Assembly (NCBI GenBank): GCA_009760855.2
Contig: WPIO01000096.1
Span: forward strand, 1,180,501-1,244,500
Length of the DNA: 64,000 nucleotides
DNA from: Cristatella mucedo
Lineage: Eukaryota > Bryozoa > Phylactolaemata > Cristatellidae
Direction: 5' to 3'
The notes below the pieces were generated by a model that was given only the letters and a program-made list of their open reading frames with translations, had not been told where the DNA came from and did no database searches. Positions 1-12,045 of this stretch are shown one piece after another. Both the position numbers and the translations under genes were made by a program. Numbering within the stretch: the stretch's first letter is position 1; each line of letters begins with the position of its first letter.

Positions 1-430
1 TGCCAAGACAGGCTTGCCGATCTAGGAAGGTAGAATAGCGAACTGCATCTGTGCACGAACGGCTTGACGCATACAAGCAATATAAAGGTGAACAGCACCA
101 CTGAACAAATCAGCAAACCACTGCAAGAACAGCGCCACCGAATTGGGGTTAGCTTACAGTGGTATGTCTGCAGATTAAGTAAAACAAGCTGAGAATTGCA
201 TGGAATACTGAAACGTGGATAGGACAAGCAGAGACAGTGCTACTTCATATACGTGAGTGTATTTTAATTTTGCAATTTGGACATTGTTGCTACATCACAA
301 GGCTGACCAGTGCCGATATAAGCACAGTCAAAGAGTCGGGTCATTTGCGAGTGCTCAATCAGAAATCAATTCGGTCTTGTCGAGCCACAACTTCTCAGGG
401 AATGAAGTACTTCGAATGGGATTTTTAGGA
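1..430. other. No gene seen
   Basis: I see no recognisable coding exon, RNA gene or repeat. The short open frames overlap each other on both strands and have no familiar motif. Confidence 0.5.
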
Positions 431-439
431 ACTTTACAA

Positions 440-602
440 CACATGGCCCCGAGTCTACGCCTAAAGGGTGCTCGAATTGCACGAGTCGCACGGATCGTGG
501 ACTCGAGTCTTGCAGAAGGCGATTCTTGATTGCAAGCAGAAGTGATAGCTACTAGGGAATTCACCGGCTGCAATATAAACGAGGCTGTTGAATCAATCAA
601 AC
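440..602 (+). mobile_element. SINE-2 copy, old
   Basis: The stretch aligns by eye with the better SINE-2 copy at 46468-46637. A B-box-like GGACTCGAGTC is followed by GGCGATTCTTGATTGCAAGC, a GTGATAGC block and the family tail ATATAAACGAGGCTGTTGAATC. The tRNA-like 5' part is poorly preserved. The orientation is plus. Confidence 0.55.
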
Positions 603-1050
603 CTTACTTTCTCTTAAGAAAGCCGGGAAGTCCCCGAACAGCCCAACACACGCACACTCACACATAAATTTAAGCAAACAGTGTTCACCAATACCAATAC
701 GCATTAACGTTAGTGGATGGAGATTTCCAGTATCAAGAACTGGACGAATGGCTGTTACTCCGGTTCACTCAGGACAGCTAAACTCAGAGACCTAATAATA
801 AGAATAAGCCTAGAATAAGCCCTGCGAACATTAGGTATGCACGAAATCTCACACGGCAGCAACCATGCTAAGGGAATGCTGACATTTCTGCATCAGCAAG
901 GGCATCGTGCACTCGTGTGACTGCACGAATGCATGCTGAGATTAGCGAATTAACCGGGGGCTATTATATCAAAAAATACACTAAGAATGGTTCGATGGGT
1001 TTGGGCGGCTAAAAATTTAATGCCACATTTCCTATCCACTGTTCATAAAC
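603..1050. other. No gene seen
   Basis: Anonymous sequence with a short run of CACACTCACAC near 645. No coding or RNA feature is supported. Confidence 0.5.
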
Positions 1051-1122
1051 TTTGCAGCAAACACAGTGCCTAAAAAGAGATTTGAGTTCTCGGAGGGCGC
1101 TATACAATGCATTATTATTATA
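1051..1122 (+). mobile_element. LINE-A 3' tail
   Basis: The sequence carries TTTGCAGCAAA, then CCTAAAAAGAGATTTGAGTT, then GGAGGGCGCTATAC and ends in CATTATTATTAT. This is the 3' hairpin and (ATT)n end of the L2/CR1-like LINE found throughout the window. Only the last 70 bp are present, as expected for extreme 5' truncation during target-primed reverse transcription. Confidence 0.75.
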
Positions 1123-1206
1123 GGCAAAACGCGATGAACAGACAGATGAGAGCGTGAACAGACAGAATGAACAGACAGATGAGAGCGTGCCAGAGAGAGA
1201 GTGAAT

Positions 1207-1208
<2 letters not shown>

Positions 1209-1302
<94 letters not shown>

Positions 1303-1313
1303 AAGAGAGAGAG
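1209..1313. repeat. (GA)n(GACA)n compound microsatellite
   Basis: About 70 bp of uninterrupted GA is followed by five GACA units and another short GA run. GACA units and variants also lie just upstream at 1140-1190. The long Ser/Leu open frames read across it on the minus strand are products of the repeat and not genes. Confidence 0.95.
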
Positions 1314-3217
1314 GTGTAGCAAAAAGACGCACCCGAAATTCGTCTGAACTCATTGCTGCTCGGGGGTGGTGGACTCCATAAGACACGATAGCTAGCAGCA
1401 TACAATAAACGGTTCTCAATAATATTGTTGCCTGTGTTTGCTTGTCCGTGACTAGTCTTCGTCTGGGCTATTCGGATTCGTAAAAGTCGTGCCTCATGAT
1501 AGATCAAGCAGTAAGCTGCAAAGCCACCACTGCTAACACTACCAATACCATCTCAAAATGAAAGACTCGAATACCACAAACATAGTCTCGGACACCGTCA
1601 AAATAGTCTGACAATCAATGCTTACTGACCACTTGTAGATTTACAGCTTTGAGGATATTAGACACCTGACTGTGCCTATAGCAACCGAGTCGTGATCACT
1701 GATCTGTAAGTGCATCTTTCAAATTCATACAAAGCCCACCAAATAAATAAACAAAACTCGGCCATCAATTTACAAACCTGGCACAGCATACTCTGCATAA
1801 GGATGAGGTCGGCAGAACAGAGCAGCACACAAAGCAATCTGCCAAGATGAGGCAGCGTACACAGTAGAATCAGATTCTGCGGACCAGAATATTCACATGA
1901 TGACTACGTGTCCCGTGACTGATCGACTTGAACCACTACCCATGGGACACTCCCATCGATCGACAATCGGGAGCTAGGCAAAAGAGCTGCTGCAGCACCG
2001 TCGCAATGCATAGAACAGCTCGAGCAAACAGGCAGCATCAATGAACAGATAGAGCAGGCAAGCTACTCACGGACAGACTTCATCCGCAATCAGGAGGTAT
2101 GAGTACTGAAATCAAGAAGACCTTGCAATAGCTAGCAGGGAAATGCATCGAAAGGTAAATTGCCATCAACCGCTAAGAAGGTACATTTCTAGGCACAACA
2201 TAGCTTCCTCTCTAAGGTTTAGCACACAGTTACCACAGTCTAGGTTTAATAAAGGACTACCAGATGAAATGCCTTTGAGTATGCAGAAGTAGGTGAATCG
2301 TATAAGCTATTAATTAGCACCACAGACTACACAGACTAGACTACAGACTACACCACAGACACAGACATAAGCTGGCATCTACCCATACTTCCATCAATCG
2401 ACATAAGAGCCATCAAAAGTGATTTTTGCAGTGATGCCAAGCCATACCTACGCTATAGTGAGTATTTATTCCATGCACGGGTCATGTATAAGATGATCAT
2501 ATAAAGATTTGGCATCAGTTGAACAAACGGCTCATGAGCCTACAGCCCAATTCCGACAAATTTAAGTCAGAGTTTAGTAAAACATTACAGCATTGGCATA
2601 CATAACGTCGACAGCAGCCGTTAGGAAGTGTGGGTAATCTCGACACTACTGTAGAGAACCCATCACCCTAGTGCACAACAGACATGGTTGCCTCCTTGAG
2701 CAATATACAAGGAGATTTAAAATAAGACTAAACATGCTTGACTTAAAACGTCCTGGCAAGTCATGGTCACACGTTCAAGGCTTTTACCTACACCTATTTG
2801 CTCAAAATAACGCAGAGCCAAGCAGTTGAAATTTGCAACGGTATCTAAAAATGGGACAAATACATTCGTGACAGAAAATATATCGACAACCCAAGAGAAG
2901 CTCTAGTCAAAAAAACCTAAAATATCCCGGATGAAAGAGAAATATTGCATAAACAACCCTTTGCACCATATAAACAAACACTGTCATACAGTATGAAAAG
3001 GAAGTACAGCACGCAGGCTGGTCTAATAGCTGACATGCCCGTGGACATTATCTAAAAGGACCGTTGCTTGAACCAAGATATGAACATTGTGCAGTGGTGA
3101 TTGCAAGTAATAAAAACCTGAGAGAGATAAGCCGACTGGTGATAGCATCAGCACAGCATCATTCTGCTTTAAGTACATATGTATGTGATGCCAGTTCAGA
3201 ATTAGTGCCAGTCTCCG
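1314..3217. other. Anonymous DNA, no gene seen
   Basis: No open frame of useful length, no recognisable protein motif and no clear repeat. A short CAGACTACA repetition lies near 2325-2360. Confidence 0.5.
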
Positions 3218-3372
3218 GCAGCATAAGAACTATGGGAATGGTTTACAAAAGGATTTGAGGTTGGTTACAAGCATAACTAAACGACTCGAGTCAGAAGTTC
3301 AGCTGTTACGGTGCCTAGCCTGTATTTCAGATAGGTAGACCCGAACTAAAGAAAGAAGGAACCTAAATGAGA
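3218..3372 (-). mobile_element. LINE-A RT C-terminal remnant, old
   Basis: The plus strand reads ACAAAAGGATTTGAGG, then CTCGAGTCAGAAG, then GATACGGTG-like and TATTTCAGATAGG. These parallel in order the minus-strand LINE-A copy at 4680-4775 (CAAAGGATTTAAGG ... TATCTGAAAGATAGG). The copy is too diverged to read as protein. Confidence 0.55.
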
Positions 3373-4302
3373 GCTGTATAAGTCTCTACAAAAACACAGA
3401 CCAGCTTGGCTGTCGTATTCTAGTTTTTGCATGTACAGCTGGTCACAGTCGGTATAAACGTGATACAGATGCGATGGGTCATATCCACTTTTCCGAGAGG
3501 CTCGGTGGAGAATTGGAGAACAGCCGAGAACCAAGAGCAGCCCGTGTGAAACTCTAAATTTAACTTAATCGATGAGACTTGATACGAACACGATTTAAAG
3601 CATGCCAAAGTCTAATCTGCAGAAATATTTCCTTGTTCTCAATCATTGAAGTAAGATGTTGCGATCCCAAGTATAGACGGCAGATCGAACAGGAAGAAAG
3701 AAGGAAAGTTAACATCATCATTGCCACTTGAAATGTCGCCGATCGCATGGAAAGGGGCAGTTTTGGTGAAATGGCGACTCTTGAATTCTGACTAAAACTT
3801 TTCTGATAAATCATGCTTGTGTAAATGCTCCCCAATGCTCAAGGACAATTTTTTCAGGAATATTGGACAAAGAAGAAAAAGGAGATCCTGTGGTAGTAAT
3901 TTGCAAAGAGATCAGAATCCGTTCCAGGCTATTTTACATGGCAAAATGACGGCTGATTTGAAATTGCTTTCGAATACTGTATCCATTGCAGTATTACAAA
4001 GCTGAGTCGTGGCATCATCACAAACAGATTTACAATATCCCAGTGTCAATAATGCTTCTGAAGTAACATAGTTGGGCAAACTAGATGCTGCCAAGCTCAT
4101 AAGGAGGCACAGTAGCAGTAACAGAGATAAAAGCAACGACCCCAGGTTGTAAGCAGCAAACATCCAGATCACACCCAGTACTTACCTCTCGTAAGTCGGC
4201 TCCAACTGGCAGTGAGACCACACAAGTGAAGCCACGGAAGTCATAGCCGGACGCACGAACATCCGAAGCTACCTTCAATAGTAAAAAGAAAGAACCTTAA
4301 TA
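3373..4302. other. No gene seen
   Basis: Several short overlapping frames on both strands without recognisable motifs. The minus frame at 3912-4172 is hydrophobic near its start but has no supporting context. I make no call. Confidence 0.45.
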
Positions 4303-5084
4303 ATAATATAATAATAATATTGCACTTGATAAAGCGCCCTCAGAGAACTTAATCTCTTTCTAGGCGCTTTACATTTGCTGCAAAGTGATACGCAATAGAA
4401 TAGTAAGTAAAATCATGCTTGAAAAACAAACAAAATGAATAACATGGTTAGGGGTTACATGCACTGGGTCAGCATGCAAATGTGGTTAGTGGCAGCATGA
4501 ACAGTGTCAGCATGCATTAGCACATCGAGGACGAATCACAAGGACCCACTAAATGCTGTCCTAAATAGGTATGTTTTTAAGTTTCTTTTAAATGTGGTCA
4601 GGTCAGGGGATGTTCTGATGCAGGTCGGGAGGGAGTTCCAGGCTGTGGGAGCATACGAGCTAAATGCACGGTCTCCAAAGGATTTAAGGTTTGTACGAGG
4701 TATTTCTAGACTGTTGGATTCCGAAAATCGAGTGGTACGATGCTTTGCCTGATGGGGTAGTATATCTGAAAGATAGGCTGGAGCCATAGAATGAAGAGAC
4801 CTAAAAGTGAGCGACAAAACCTTGAAGTCAATCCGTTGCTTGACTGGTAACCAGTGCAGGTCGGCGAGAAGTGGAGTAATGTGGCAACTGCGACGCTCAC
4901 GACAGACAAGCCTAGCTGCAGAGTTTTGCACCAGCTGCAATCGCCTGATCGCACATGCTGGTAGGCCAGTAAGCAGTGAGTTGCAGAAGTCGAGACGAGA
5001 TGTCACGAATGCATGGACCAACTTGGACGTGGTATCCTTATCTAAACAAGCCCTAATTTTAGCAATGTTATGAAGCTGAAAATA
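4303..5084 (-). mobile_element. LINE-A (L2/CR1-like) 5'-truncated copy
   Basis: This is the 3' end of an L2/CR1-like non-LTR retrotransposon. On the minus strand an intact 161-codon frame (5021-4536) encodes the C-terminal part of the reverse transcriptase protein. It contains SRLDFCNSLLTGLP, RLQLVQNSAARLVCR, LHWLPVKQRIDFK, FGDRAFSSYAP and AWNSLP, the usual landmarks after the RT core in this clade. A 3' UTR and the hairpin tail follow (TTTAC...AGCGCC region read on the plus strand at 4332-4376), ending in (ATT)n. The protein differs at about one residue from the same part of the copy at 33828-34791, so both are fairly recent. The endonuclease and RT catalytic motifs are missing through 5' truncation. 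The insertion is flanked on both sides by AT-rich ATT-type sequence. Confidence 0.93.
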
Positions 5085-5425
5085 ATATTTATTATTATTA
5101 TTAATTAACCTTAATATTTAGTAGTATTTAATAATATTAACCTGAATAGTATCTTTTTATTATTAATCATATTACAGCAATGCCAAGCCCTCATAACATG
5201 CAGAAGCGCCACACATACGAAGCAGAAGCGAGTGGGCCAAAATTTGCTGGCTGTATATAGCTGCTTCTGTCCATTCTCCCCACTCAAAGTCTTGAGATCT
5301 ATCATGCATTAAGAGACACGATTCTCAAAGTTAAAAATCTCAAACTGCCGATCACAGATCGATAGCCACAGCTCCGAGTTCATGGGTCTAAATCCTAATA
5401 ATTTTTTTAAAAGAAAGACCGTAGG
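5085..5425. other. AT-rich flank, no gene
   Basis: Simple TTATTATTAATTAA-type sequence to about 5170, then anonymous DNA up to the GA tract. Confidence 0.5.
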
Positions 5426-5429
5426 TGTC

Positions 5430-5443
5430 GAGAGAGAGAGAGA

Positions 5444-5510
<67 letters not shown>

Positions 5511-5590
5511 AGAGACAGACAGACAGACAGGCAGATAACAGACAGACAGACAGACAGAAAGAAGGAAAGAAAGAGAAGGAGAGAGATCAG
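5430..5590. repeat. (GA)n(G)7(GACA)n compound microsatellite
   Basis: About 75 bp of GA is followed by a G run, several GACA units and a purine-rich GAAAGAAGGAAAG tail. It has the same GA-then-GACA order as the tract at 1209-1313. Reading frames across it are artefacts. Confidence 0.95.
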
Positions 5591-6192
5591 AAAAAAGTTT
5601 GCCTTCTGTGAGGACGATCTGACTTTTGCAAGTCAGCCTCAGATTCAATTGTAGCTTATGCTAACTGTGGGGATTTCATACTATCACCTATCTCTGCAAC
5701 GAGGTTGCCACCAAGCTGGTTCGAGGGATCGGTCTGGCTCAACAAGTGCAACGACTGAGTTGTGCCGGCAACAACAAGCCGGCAGGTGCTCTCGGAAGCA
5801 AAGGCAGCCAATGATTTGGGCACTAAAATAGCTTAAGTAAAAGCCACAGAGCTTGCTGGCTTTCGCCGAGTGTCGGGCAGCAATTCAATGGGACATCTTT
5901 ACTGCAGTCATCATGAGCCCTTCGGATTAGGGTCTGCAGGAGGAGGCGTAAGCGTGTACGATGACAAACGAAATCTCTGCCTGCATCAGCAAACAGGTCG
6001 AGGCGCGCTTGGTGCAGTCGGTCAAGTAGGGCCACGTACAGGCCAAGGCATTGGCCACTGACTCTCGTAACTTTTCCTCGTAGACCACGCGTGGTGTTCC
6101 AAGTGCCACCCTAAGCCAGCTACTATTAGATGTACTACAAGTAGGCGCATCTTTCATAGAAAGCTTTCCTCTATTACATGTAATCAACTGTT
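5591..6192. other. No gene seen
   Basis: Unremarkable sequence. The short overlapping frames on both strands at 5823-6187 have no motif. Confidence 0.45.
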
Positions 6193-6267
6193 AAGCGATT
6201 AGAGATAGACTTGAGTTCTCTGAGGGCGCTTTATCAAGTGTATTATTATCATCATCATTATTATTAA
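6193..6267 (+). mobile_element. LINE-A 3' tail
   Basis: TTAAGCGATTAGAGATAGAC, TTGAGTTCTCTGAGGGCGC and TTTATCAAGTGTATTATTAT match the LINE-A tail hairpin and ATT end. The end has partly turned into ATC units. Confidence 0.8.
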
Positions 6268-8055
6268 ATCCGCCTCTATTATGCACTATCTGAAATCATC
6301 CTGATTAGCGCACAGGAGCTCCTACTTTCTGCCGCCAAGGCATCGACTTGCTCCGGCTGGTAGTCACGTGTGTGGCAGCGAGAGCCATGGCTAGCGACCG
6401 CTGCGGATGGCTGGCAAAGCTGCCGAGACATGATGGGACGCGTGGGAGCGACTCAAGCATGAGCATGGGCTGAGGATGGGCATGGCGACGATAAATGAGC
6501 ACAGACGGAGGACAGGATTAACTGAGCTGATTAACTCCTCGCACACAGGAAAGCCTCGCTGACCCCGAACGAACGCTCGAGCAGCACCTAAACAGAGCAG
6601 CGGCCCCTGTATCTTGAATCTAGCAAGTCGCTGTAACGGCACGAGAAGCGATGCTGAACCGCTGGATGGCGAGATCTTCTGACACGGAGAAGCAGCAAAG
6701 CAGCACTCTGCAAGCTCAGCAGTCCCACTACCTAGCTCAGCAACGTCCCTCGCAGCAGGCTGTGCTGCTAAGCATGCTGGCCGAGAGCTAACAGCCACCA
6801 TGTTCGATGCAACAGAGCGCGGCTAAAAAAGTGCAGCTGAAAAAGATCAAACAAAAGCGGCAGCTGATAACTTGCATCCAACGCAGCGTGCGCGTCGAGA
6901 GGCCGGAGCAAAAAAAAAAGAAGACGACAGATCGTTAGCATCGCACCGGGCGCCAGCAAGGGGGTTTACCTTATCTACGAAGCTGTCCTCGCAGAACGCT
7001 TGCAGAACGCCAAGACATGCTCCGCATATGGCCTGCTGCATCGGTCCCAGACTGCTGCTGCTGCCGCCCCCGCCCCCGTCTTCGCCGAGCAAAGCGTGCC
7101 AGAGAGTCTGAAAGGCAGCCGTGCAGCTCAAGAGTGTAGTTACCAGACAGCCGATGCCAAGGTGGCCGACTCGAGCCACCGACCGAGCGAGGCTCAGCGC
7201 TGACAACCACAGACTGTCACAGCTCTGCACACCTGTACATGCTCTAGCAAACCAGGACTTTAGGTGCTGGCGAACAGAACATGCCCATCTTAGTCAGACC
7301 CAGCCAACAATGCCCAGCGTAGACCATCGTCCCAGCACCCCAGCAAAGAGCAATGACAGACGGAAGTAGAAAGGACAGGAGCAGGCATTGACAAGTATAT
7401 TGGGATACCAGGATGAGTATGGTCTGGTGGGCTGAGGATGGGCAACACAAAAGTATGCACGACGACGACGACGGCAGCAGTGGAGGAGCCCCGGTACGAA
7501 ATGAACGACCGACCGGACATGAGGTGGACTGAGACTTTTGGCTCACATGCAGGGCTGGCTTACACATCACAAGAGACCGGTGGCAGCAGCAGCAGCAGCA
7601 GGTAGCCAGCAACGATCGGAGAACGAGAAGGCAGGCAGACGAACACCTTGCCTTCACGCTCTACGGACGTGCCAGCAGCATTTGCTCATAGCTGCTCACA
7701 CTGACGACAAACTGCTCTGTCAATCTGACCGACATGACACGGCTGACACGCCCAATTTCAGCGACACTAGGCAAGAAAAGCTGCCGGATCAGCCAGTTCA
7801 TAGTCAGAGCCAGCCACCATCGGAGATCCTGCTGAAAGACAACGTGTGTCACACGTTGACACTGATCGAGGCAGCTCAGCTGCCGAGTCGTAGAGTGCGG
7901 CAAAGTGGCTGCCCAAAGAAGGTCACTGTCACAAGATGGGCAGCCGCTGTCTACAAACAAGCTCGTCGAAAAATTCAGGAGCCGTCGACACTGCACGAAA
8001 TCGGCAAGGCATTTCAAATGCTAGACAAATCGTATCTACTTAGATCACACGTGAA
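6268..8055. other. Moderately GC-rich anonymous DNA
   Basis: Many overlapping open frames occur on both strands at 6391-7657 and 7538-8104, with no recognisable domain. The longest plus frame (188 codons, ending at 8104) runs into a LINE-A tail at its 3' end, which argues against its being a real gene as read. Short CAG/GCA runs lie at 7585-7601. An unannotated exon cannot be excluded. Confidence 0.4.
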
Positions 8056-8235
8056 TCACCCTGTGCATGTCACCCATAACCATGTTGTTCTTGCTGTGTA
8101 TTGAGCATGCTACCATTAACCATTCGATCGTGCTTCCTTTGCAGAATTTGTAAAGCGCCTAGAAAGAGATTTGAGTTCTCTGAGGGCGCTTTATCAACTG
8201 TATTAATTTTATTCTTAATTCCTATTATTACTAGC
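8056..8235 (+). mobile_element. LINE-A 3' UTR and tail
   Basis: CACCCTGTGCATGTCACCC, AACCATGTTGTTC, CCTTTGCAG, TGTAAAGCGCCTAGAAAGAG and GAGGGCGCTTTATCAAC follow the LINE-A 3' UTR order, ending in TATTAATTTTATTC instead of clean ATT. Confidence 0.85.
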
Positions 8236-9533
8236 ATTATTGCATTGTACCCTAGGAGTGGCTGTATGACGATTGATTGAAGTCACAACTTTTGACGGAT
8301 CCGCTTACCGGATCTGACCGGCCCATCTCGGCAGGTACGCAACGAAGTCGCTAGGAATGAGCTGGTAACGTTGACTGAGTATGCTGAGCTGAAGTTTACT
8401 GCTGCAACACACACGAGCCAAAATAGAGCTGAATAGAGAGAAGATGAAGACGAGAAGATGGGAAACAGAAAACCGCATACACTCGCTCACTTCCTTCGAT
8501 TCATTTTGTTATTGGTTATATACTTTCACATACGCTCGCTGTCTCAAACGAGCTACCAGCCGATGCAACGAGTTACCCGACGAGTTACCAGCCATTCACT
8601 GCAAGGCAGGCAGACGGGCCGCTAGGCAAGGCAGTCGCGGCAGATCCACTGCACTCATGAATGGGAGGGAGCGACTACATACCTCGCGCAAGTGCTGCAT
8701 AACCTGACGGCTCGCCGATACCGGCATGCGACACAACAAAAGGAACGGATCGTACCTCGGCGCCGGTCGCATACAGCCTGTTCTGTTTGACACCAAGGTA
8801 ACGGAGGACGCAGCGAGGACAGCATCCGTGTCGTCTCAGGCAAGCTGCGATCTTCGAAAACTGGTCTTTGGCTTTCTGCACCGTAATCAACTAAAGGCAT
8901 AGCCAAAACAGCGCAGCTGCGAGCGGGCGACGATCCAACGAGCCGAGCAAAGCCGTCTTTACTTAGACCCGTCCCTTGCGCGCGGTAAGCAAACCTCAAA
9001 AATCATCGGCGATGAAGCATTGGCGCACATATCCTATCTCAAAGCAGTCGATTTTATAGTACAAGAAATGATAAATCGAAGGAAAACGGAGAGTCGAAGG
9101 CTGCACGCTCTGGCACAGCGTGGGTTCAGCAGGCGACAGGGGTTAACGTACTTCTGGATGTAAAGAGCTCGCTTCCGCTTGCGGTGTACGCCATCATGGG
9201 CAGTCATGGGCCGAGGACTGCGGTCGCGCCGCCGAGCGCGTTGCTTAGTGTTGCTGAGTGTCGAATGCAAGTTTCGTCATCTTGCACTAAGGTGCTTCGA
9301 TACCGGGACTATTTTATGCCGCTGCGGTAATTCCTGGCAGCGCCATTGTGGCCCATTCTTCCGCCGGACGGCAAAACTATTACGGAGTTGGACCGCAGCG
9401 CAATCCGGAACTTGATTATTAGTTGGCTCGCTACTTCTGGCTTGAACTGCTCGCTCCGCCCATCGAAGGTGCTCGCGAGCTTTTCAGTCTCATTCCGACC
9501 GATAAGTTCATTCGTCCACTGAATAATTATACA
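8236..9533. other. No gene seen
   Basis: Mixed-composition DNA with only short frames on both strands. No motif or repeat was recognised. Confidence 0.45.
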
Positions 9534-9559
9534 TTACAATACAATACAATACAATACAT
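9534..9559. repeat. (ACAAT)n microsatellite
   Basis: Five near-perfect ACAAT units in a row. Confidence 0.9.
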
Positions 9560-9657
9560 ACAAAAATCATACTTTTGCGCTCGTTGCAATTAATTATATG
9601 ACAGTGCGACTATTAGCGGTCGAGAGGGACGGGCGGCCTCCAGATACGTACCGCCGC

Positions 9658-9688
9658 CACCTGTGCTTCATTGCTCGAAGCACAGGTG
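9658..9688. other. Perfect 12-bp hairpin
   Basis: CACCTGTGCTTC and its exact reverse complement GAAGCACAGGTG are separated by 7 bp. No T-run follows, so it is not a typical terminator. Its role is unknown and it may be chance. Confidence 0.6.
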
Positions 9689-9819
9689 CACCTGTCGCGT
9701 CGATACCTAGCGAGGGCTTGCGCTCGGCTCGAGAGCTGCGGCAGCGCGTCGTCGGCGTGTCGATCTCTTCCGCCGGCTCGTACGCGTCGGTTTCAGCGGG
9801 ACAGCACGACGCGAAATAA

Positions 9820-10555
9820 CGAGGGTGCGTTCATTTGCTAGCATTCTCGCTGTAAGCAGTTATAAGTTATCGGTTGTAAGCTATGCAGTTATGCAGAGTG
9901 CTAGCATTGCGCCTCCGTTTCGGAAATTGCTGGAGCGAACCCCTGAGCGTTTTCCCGGATAAACATGGCGTTAAGGATGTCTTTTAAATTATTTCCTATG
10001 TCTCAAGTCGCTTACTTTGCTCAATACCTGTCCTAAATTAAGCTGCCAGCTCATAATTCGAAAGGGGACTTTTTGACGCATGCAGGTAACCGTGGTTTTA
10101 GGATTTCACCTGACTAGCCATCGTTACTAAAGCATTTTCAAACGACCCAGCAGCTCTTTGGATCATCAGGCTCGTTTGGATCATCTAGTTGCTCATCTGC
10201 AGCTATGCAAACGAGGCTATTGAATCATCTTACCTTGAACCTTGGGGCTTAATCATGTATTGTTATTATTCTTATTATTAGTATAGTGGTGCCCGTCTAC
10301 TGTGATTCAGTAAGGAAATACCGTCGAGGAGTTGTACTTTTTCAGACCTCATGGGCACCACATGGCATGACAGTGCTTGGCTACATACATACACTTTCTT
10401 TCGATCCTTATCGACTATTTTTGTTATCTAGCAAACCTATTCTACTACCGAATCTATAACAACGAGAATTTTAAGATGCAGCCTTTGGGCGTTGAGCAGC
10501 TGAGGTAAGCACTGCCTGAGTCACTTCTGCTTAGATAGACTGTACTTGGTGGTGC
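9820..10555. other. No gene; short SINE-2 tail echo
   Basis: The only recognisable item is GCAGCTATGCAAACGAGGCT followed by ATTGAATCAT at about 10200-10228. It resembles the SINE-2 tail seen at 570-600. Otherwise anonymous. Confidence 0.35.
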
Positions 10556-10700
10556 AGCAGAAGCAGCAGTGGAAGCAGGAGCAGCAAAGCAACAGCGGCA
10601 GCAAAGCGACAGCGGCAGCAAAGCGACAGCGGCAGCAAAGCGACAGTGGCAGCAAAGCGACAGTGGCAGCAAAGCGACAGCAAAGCAACACCGGCAGCAG
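10556..10700. repeat. 17-bp minisatellite (GGCAGCAAAGCGACAGC)n
   Basis: Units start at 10597, 10614, 10631, 10648 and 10665, giving an exact 17-bp period with few substitutions, inside a wider CAG-rich zone. Because 17 is not a multiple of 3, no frame keeps one peptide repeat. The Gln/Ala-rich and Leu/Cys-rich frames here are therefore not credible proteins. Confidence 0.9.
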
Positions 10701-11391
10701 CAGTGGCAGTGGACACAAAAACAGCACTTATGACATCCGTGACTTCTATAGCCTGATGTTTTACTTAAAACGACTCACTATGGGCATGGGTGCAAAGCCA
10801 TCACCTCTTTCTTGGTGCAGCAGCAGATGCTGAAGCGAAGGTGGCAACAGCAATAGTAGCAGCAGCGGCAGCAAAGCATCACCGGCAGCAGCAGCGGAAG
10901 TGGGACACATCAGCAGAGGAGGCAGAAGATGCATGATGGGTGGGGGCAGAAGCCACGGGCTTTTTTCGTGCTGACTAAATGGTCCACGGCAGCGGCCTTG
11001 GTTTTGTGTACTGTACTGCAATGCTGACCCTGCTGTTTGTTGCTTGCTTCCTGTGGACCATTGTATGCCTCAATCTCTTTCCAAAAATTAGTGGGCACAT
11101 TGGAGCCTGCCAGGTACTGGTAACTACATGCCCGCATTGGGGTGTCGCATGTTGGAAAAGCTATCTTTAAGCCGTAATGGATAGCCTACTTGAAGTCATC
11201 TAGAACAGAAGAGAACAAAAAGAACAGGAGACAGCATGTTAAAATGTTTGTGAATCAACAGAGGAGCTCTAGACAACTACCATGGAGGAGAGTGTATGCA
11301 TTGTGAGAGAGTGCACTTAAGTATGCCTATACCGCTAGTCCCGAACCCAGCCCTTGACAGTGGGGGGAGGGCTGGTATGCTAGAAAGAAAA
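10701..11391. other. CAG-rich then anonymous DNA
   Basis: Further irregular GCAGCA-rich sequence at 10815-10930, echoing the minisatellite, then unremarkable DNA. No gene is supported. Confidence 0.45.
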
Positions 11392-11507
11392 TGCTAGCTT
11401 ACTTAACAGCTTATTGTTTATAGCAACGGATGAGCCTTTACGGCTATCACCACTTGCAGCAGCAATGAAGGATCGCCGAATGCACTATTCGAACCCACGA
11501 CCTCGCC
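11392..11507 (-). mobile_element. SINE-2 copy, 5' part missing
   Basis: Read on the plus strand it gives GCTAGCTTACTTAACAGC, TATAGCAACGGATGAGCC, GGCTATCACCACTTGCAGC and CGAACCCACGACCTCG. These are the complement of the SINE-2 tail through the B box (GGTTCG). The order matches the copy at 46468-46637. It abuts a LINE-A fragment. Confidence 0.85.
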
Positions 11508-12045
11508 TGTCTGCACTGGCTACCAGTCAAGCAACGTATCGACTTCGAGGTTTTGTTGCTCACTTATGGGTCCATTCATTCTTTGCCTCCAGCCTACCTA
11601 TCAGATCTGGCATCCCACCAGGCCAAGCATCGTATCACTCACTTTTCAGAGCAAACAAATCAAAAGGCTTATCAATACCTCGTGAAAAACTTCAAATCCT
11701 GTTGAGACCGTGCGTTTAGTTCGTATGCTCCCAAAGCCTGTAACTCACTCTCGACTTGCGTCATGACGTTTCTTGACTTGACAAAATTTAAAAACAAGTT
11801 AAAAACGGACCTTTTAATGACAGCATTTAGTGGGTCTCAGCGATTCGTCTTTATGTGCTTACTCTTGCTGACAGTGTGCATGCTCCCACTAACAGAAGTT
11901 GCATGCTGACCCTGTGGCATGTCACCCTTAACCATGTTTGAGCATGCTATCACTAGCCATTTGTTCGTGTTTCCTTTGCAGCAAATGTAAAGCACCTAGA
12001 GAGTTTTAAATTTTCTGAAGGTGATTTATCGAGTATTATTATATT
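11508..12045 (+). mobile_element. LINE-A 5'-truncated copy, diverged
   Basis: Begins at CTGCACTGGCTACCAGTCAA, equivalent to the LHWLPVKQ part of the RT C-terminus, and runs through the 3' UTR to AAATGTAAAGCACCTAGAGA and GATTTATCGAGTATTATTAT. The reading frame is broken in several places. It starts exactly where the SINE-2 copy ends. Confidence 0.85.

Noticed and set aside
1009-1507. Long minus-strand Ser/Leu-rich open frames (up to 136 codons)
   Set aside because: They read through the (GA)n(GACA)n microsatellite. All frames are open there because the repeat contains no stop.
7538-8104. 188-codon plus frame, one of the longest in the first 20 kb
   Set aside because: Its last codons lie in a LINE-A 3' UTR, it has no domain, and overlapping frames on both strands are similarly long.
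10597-10690. CRISPR-like regular spacing of repeats
   Set aside because: The 17-bp units are direct tandem copies without spacers, so this is a minisatellite.
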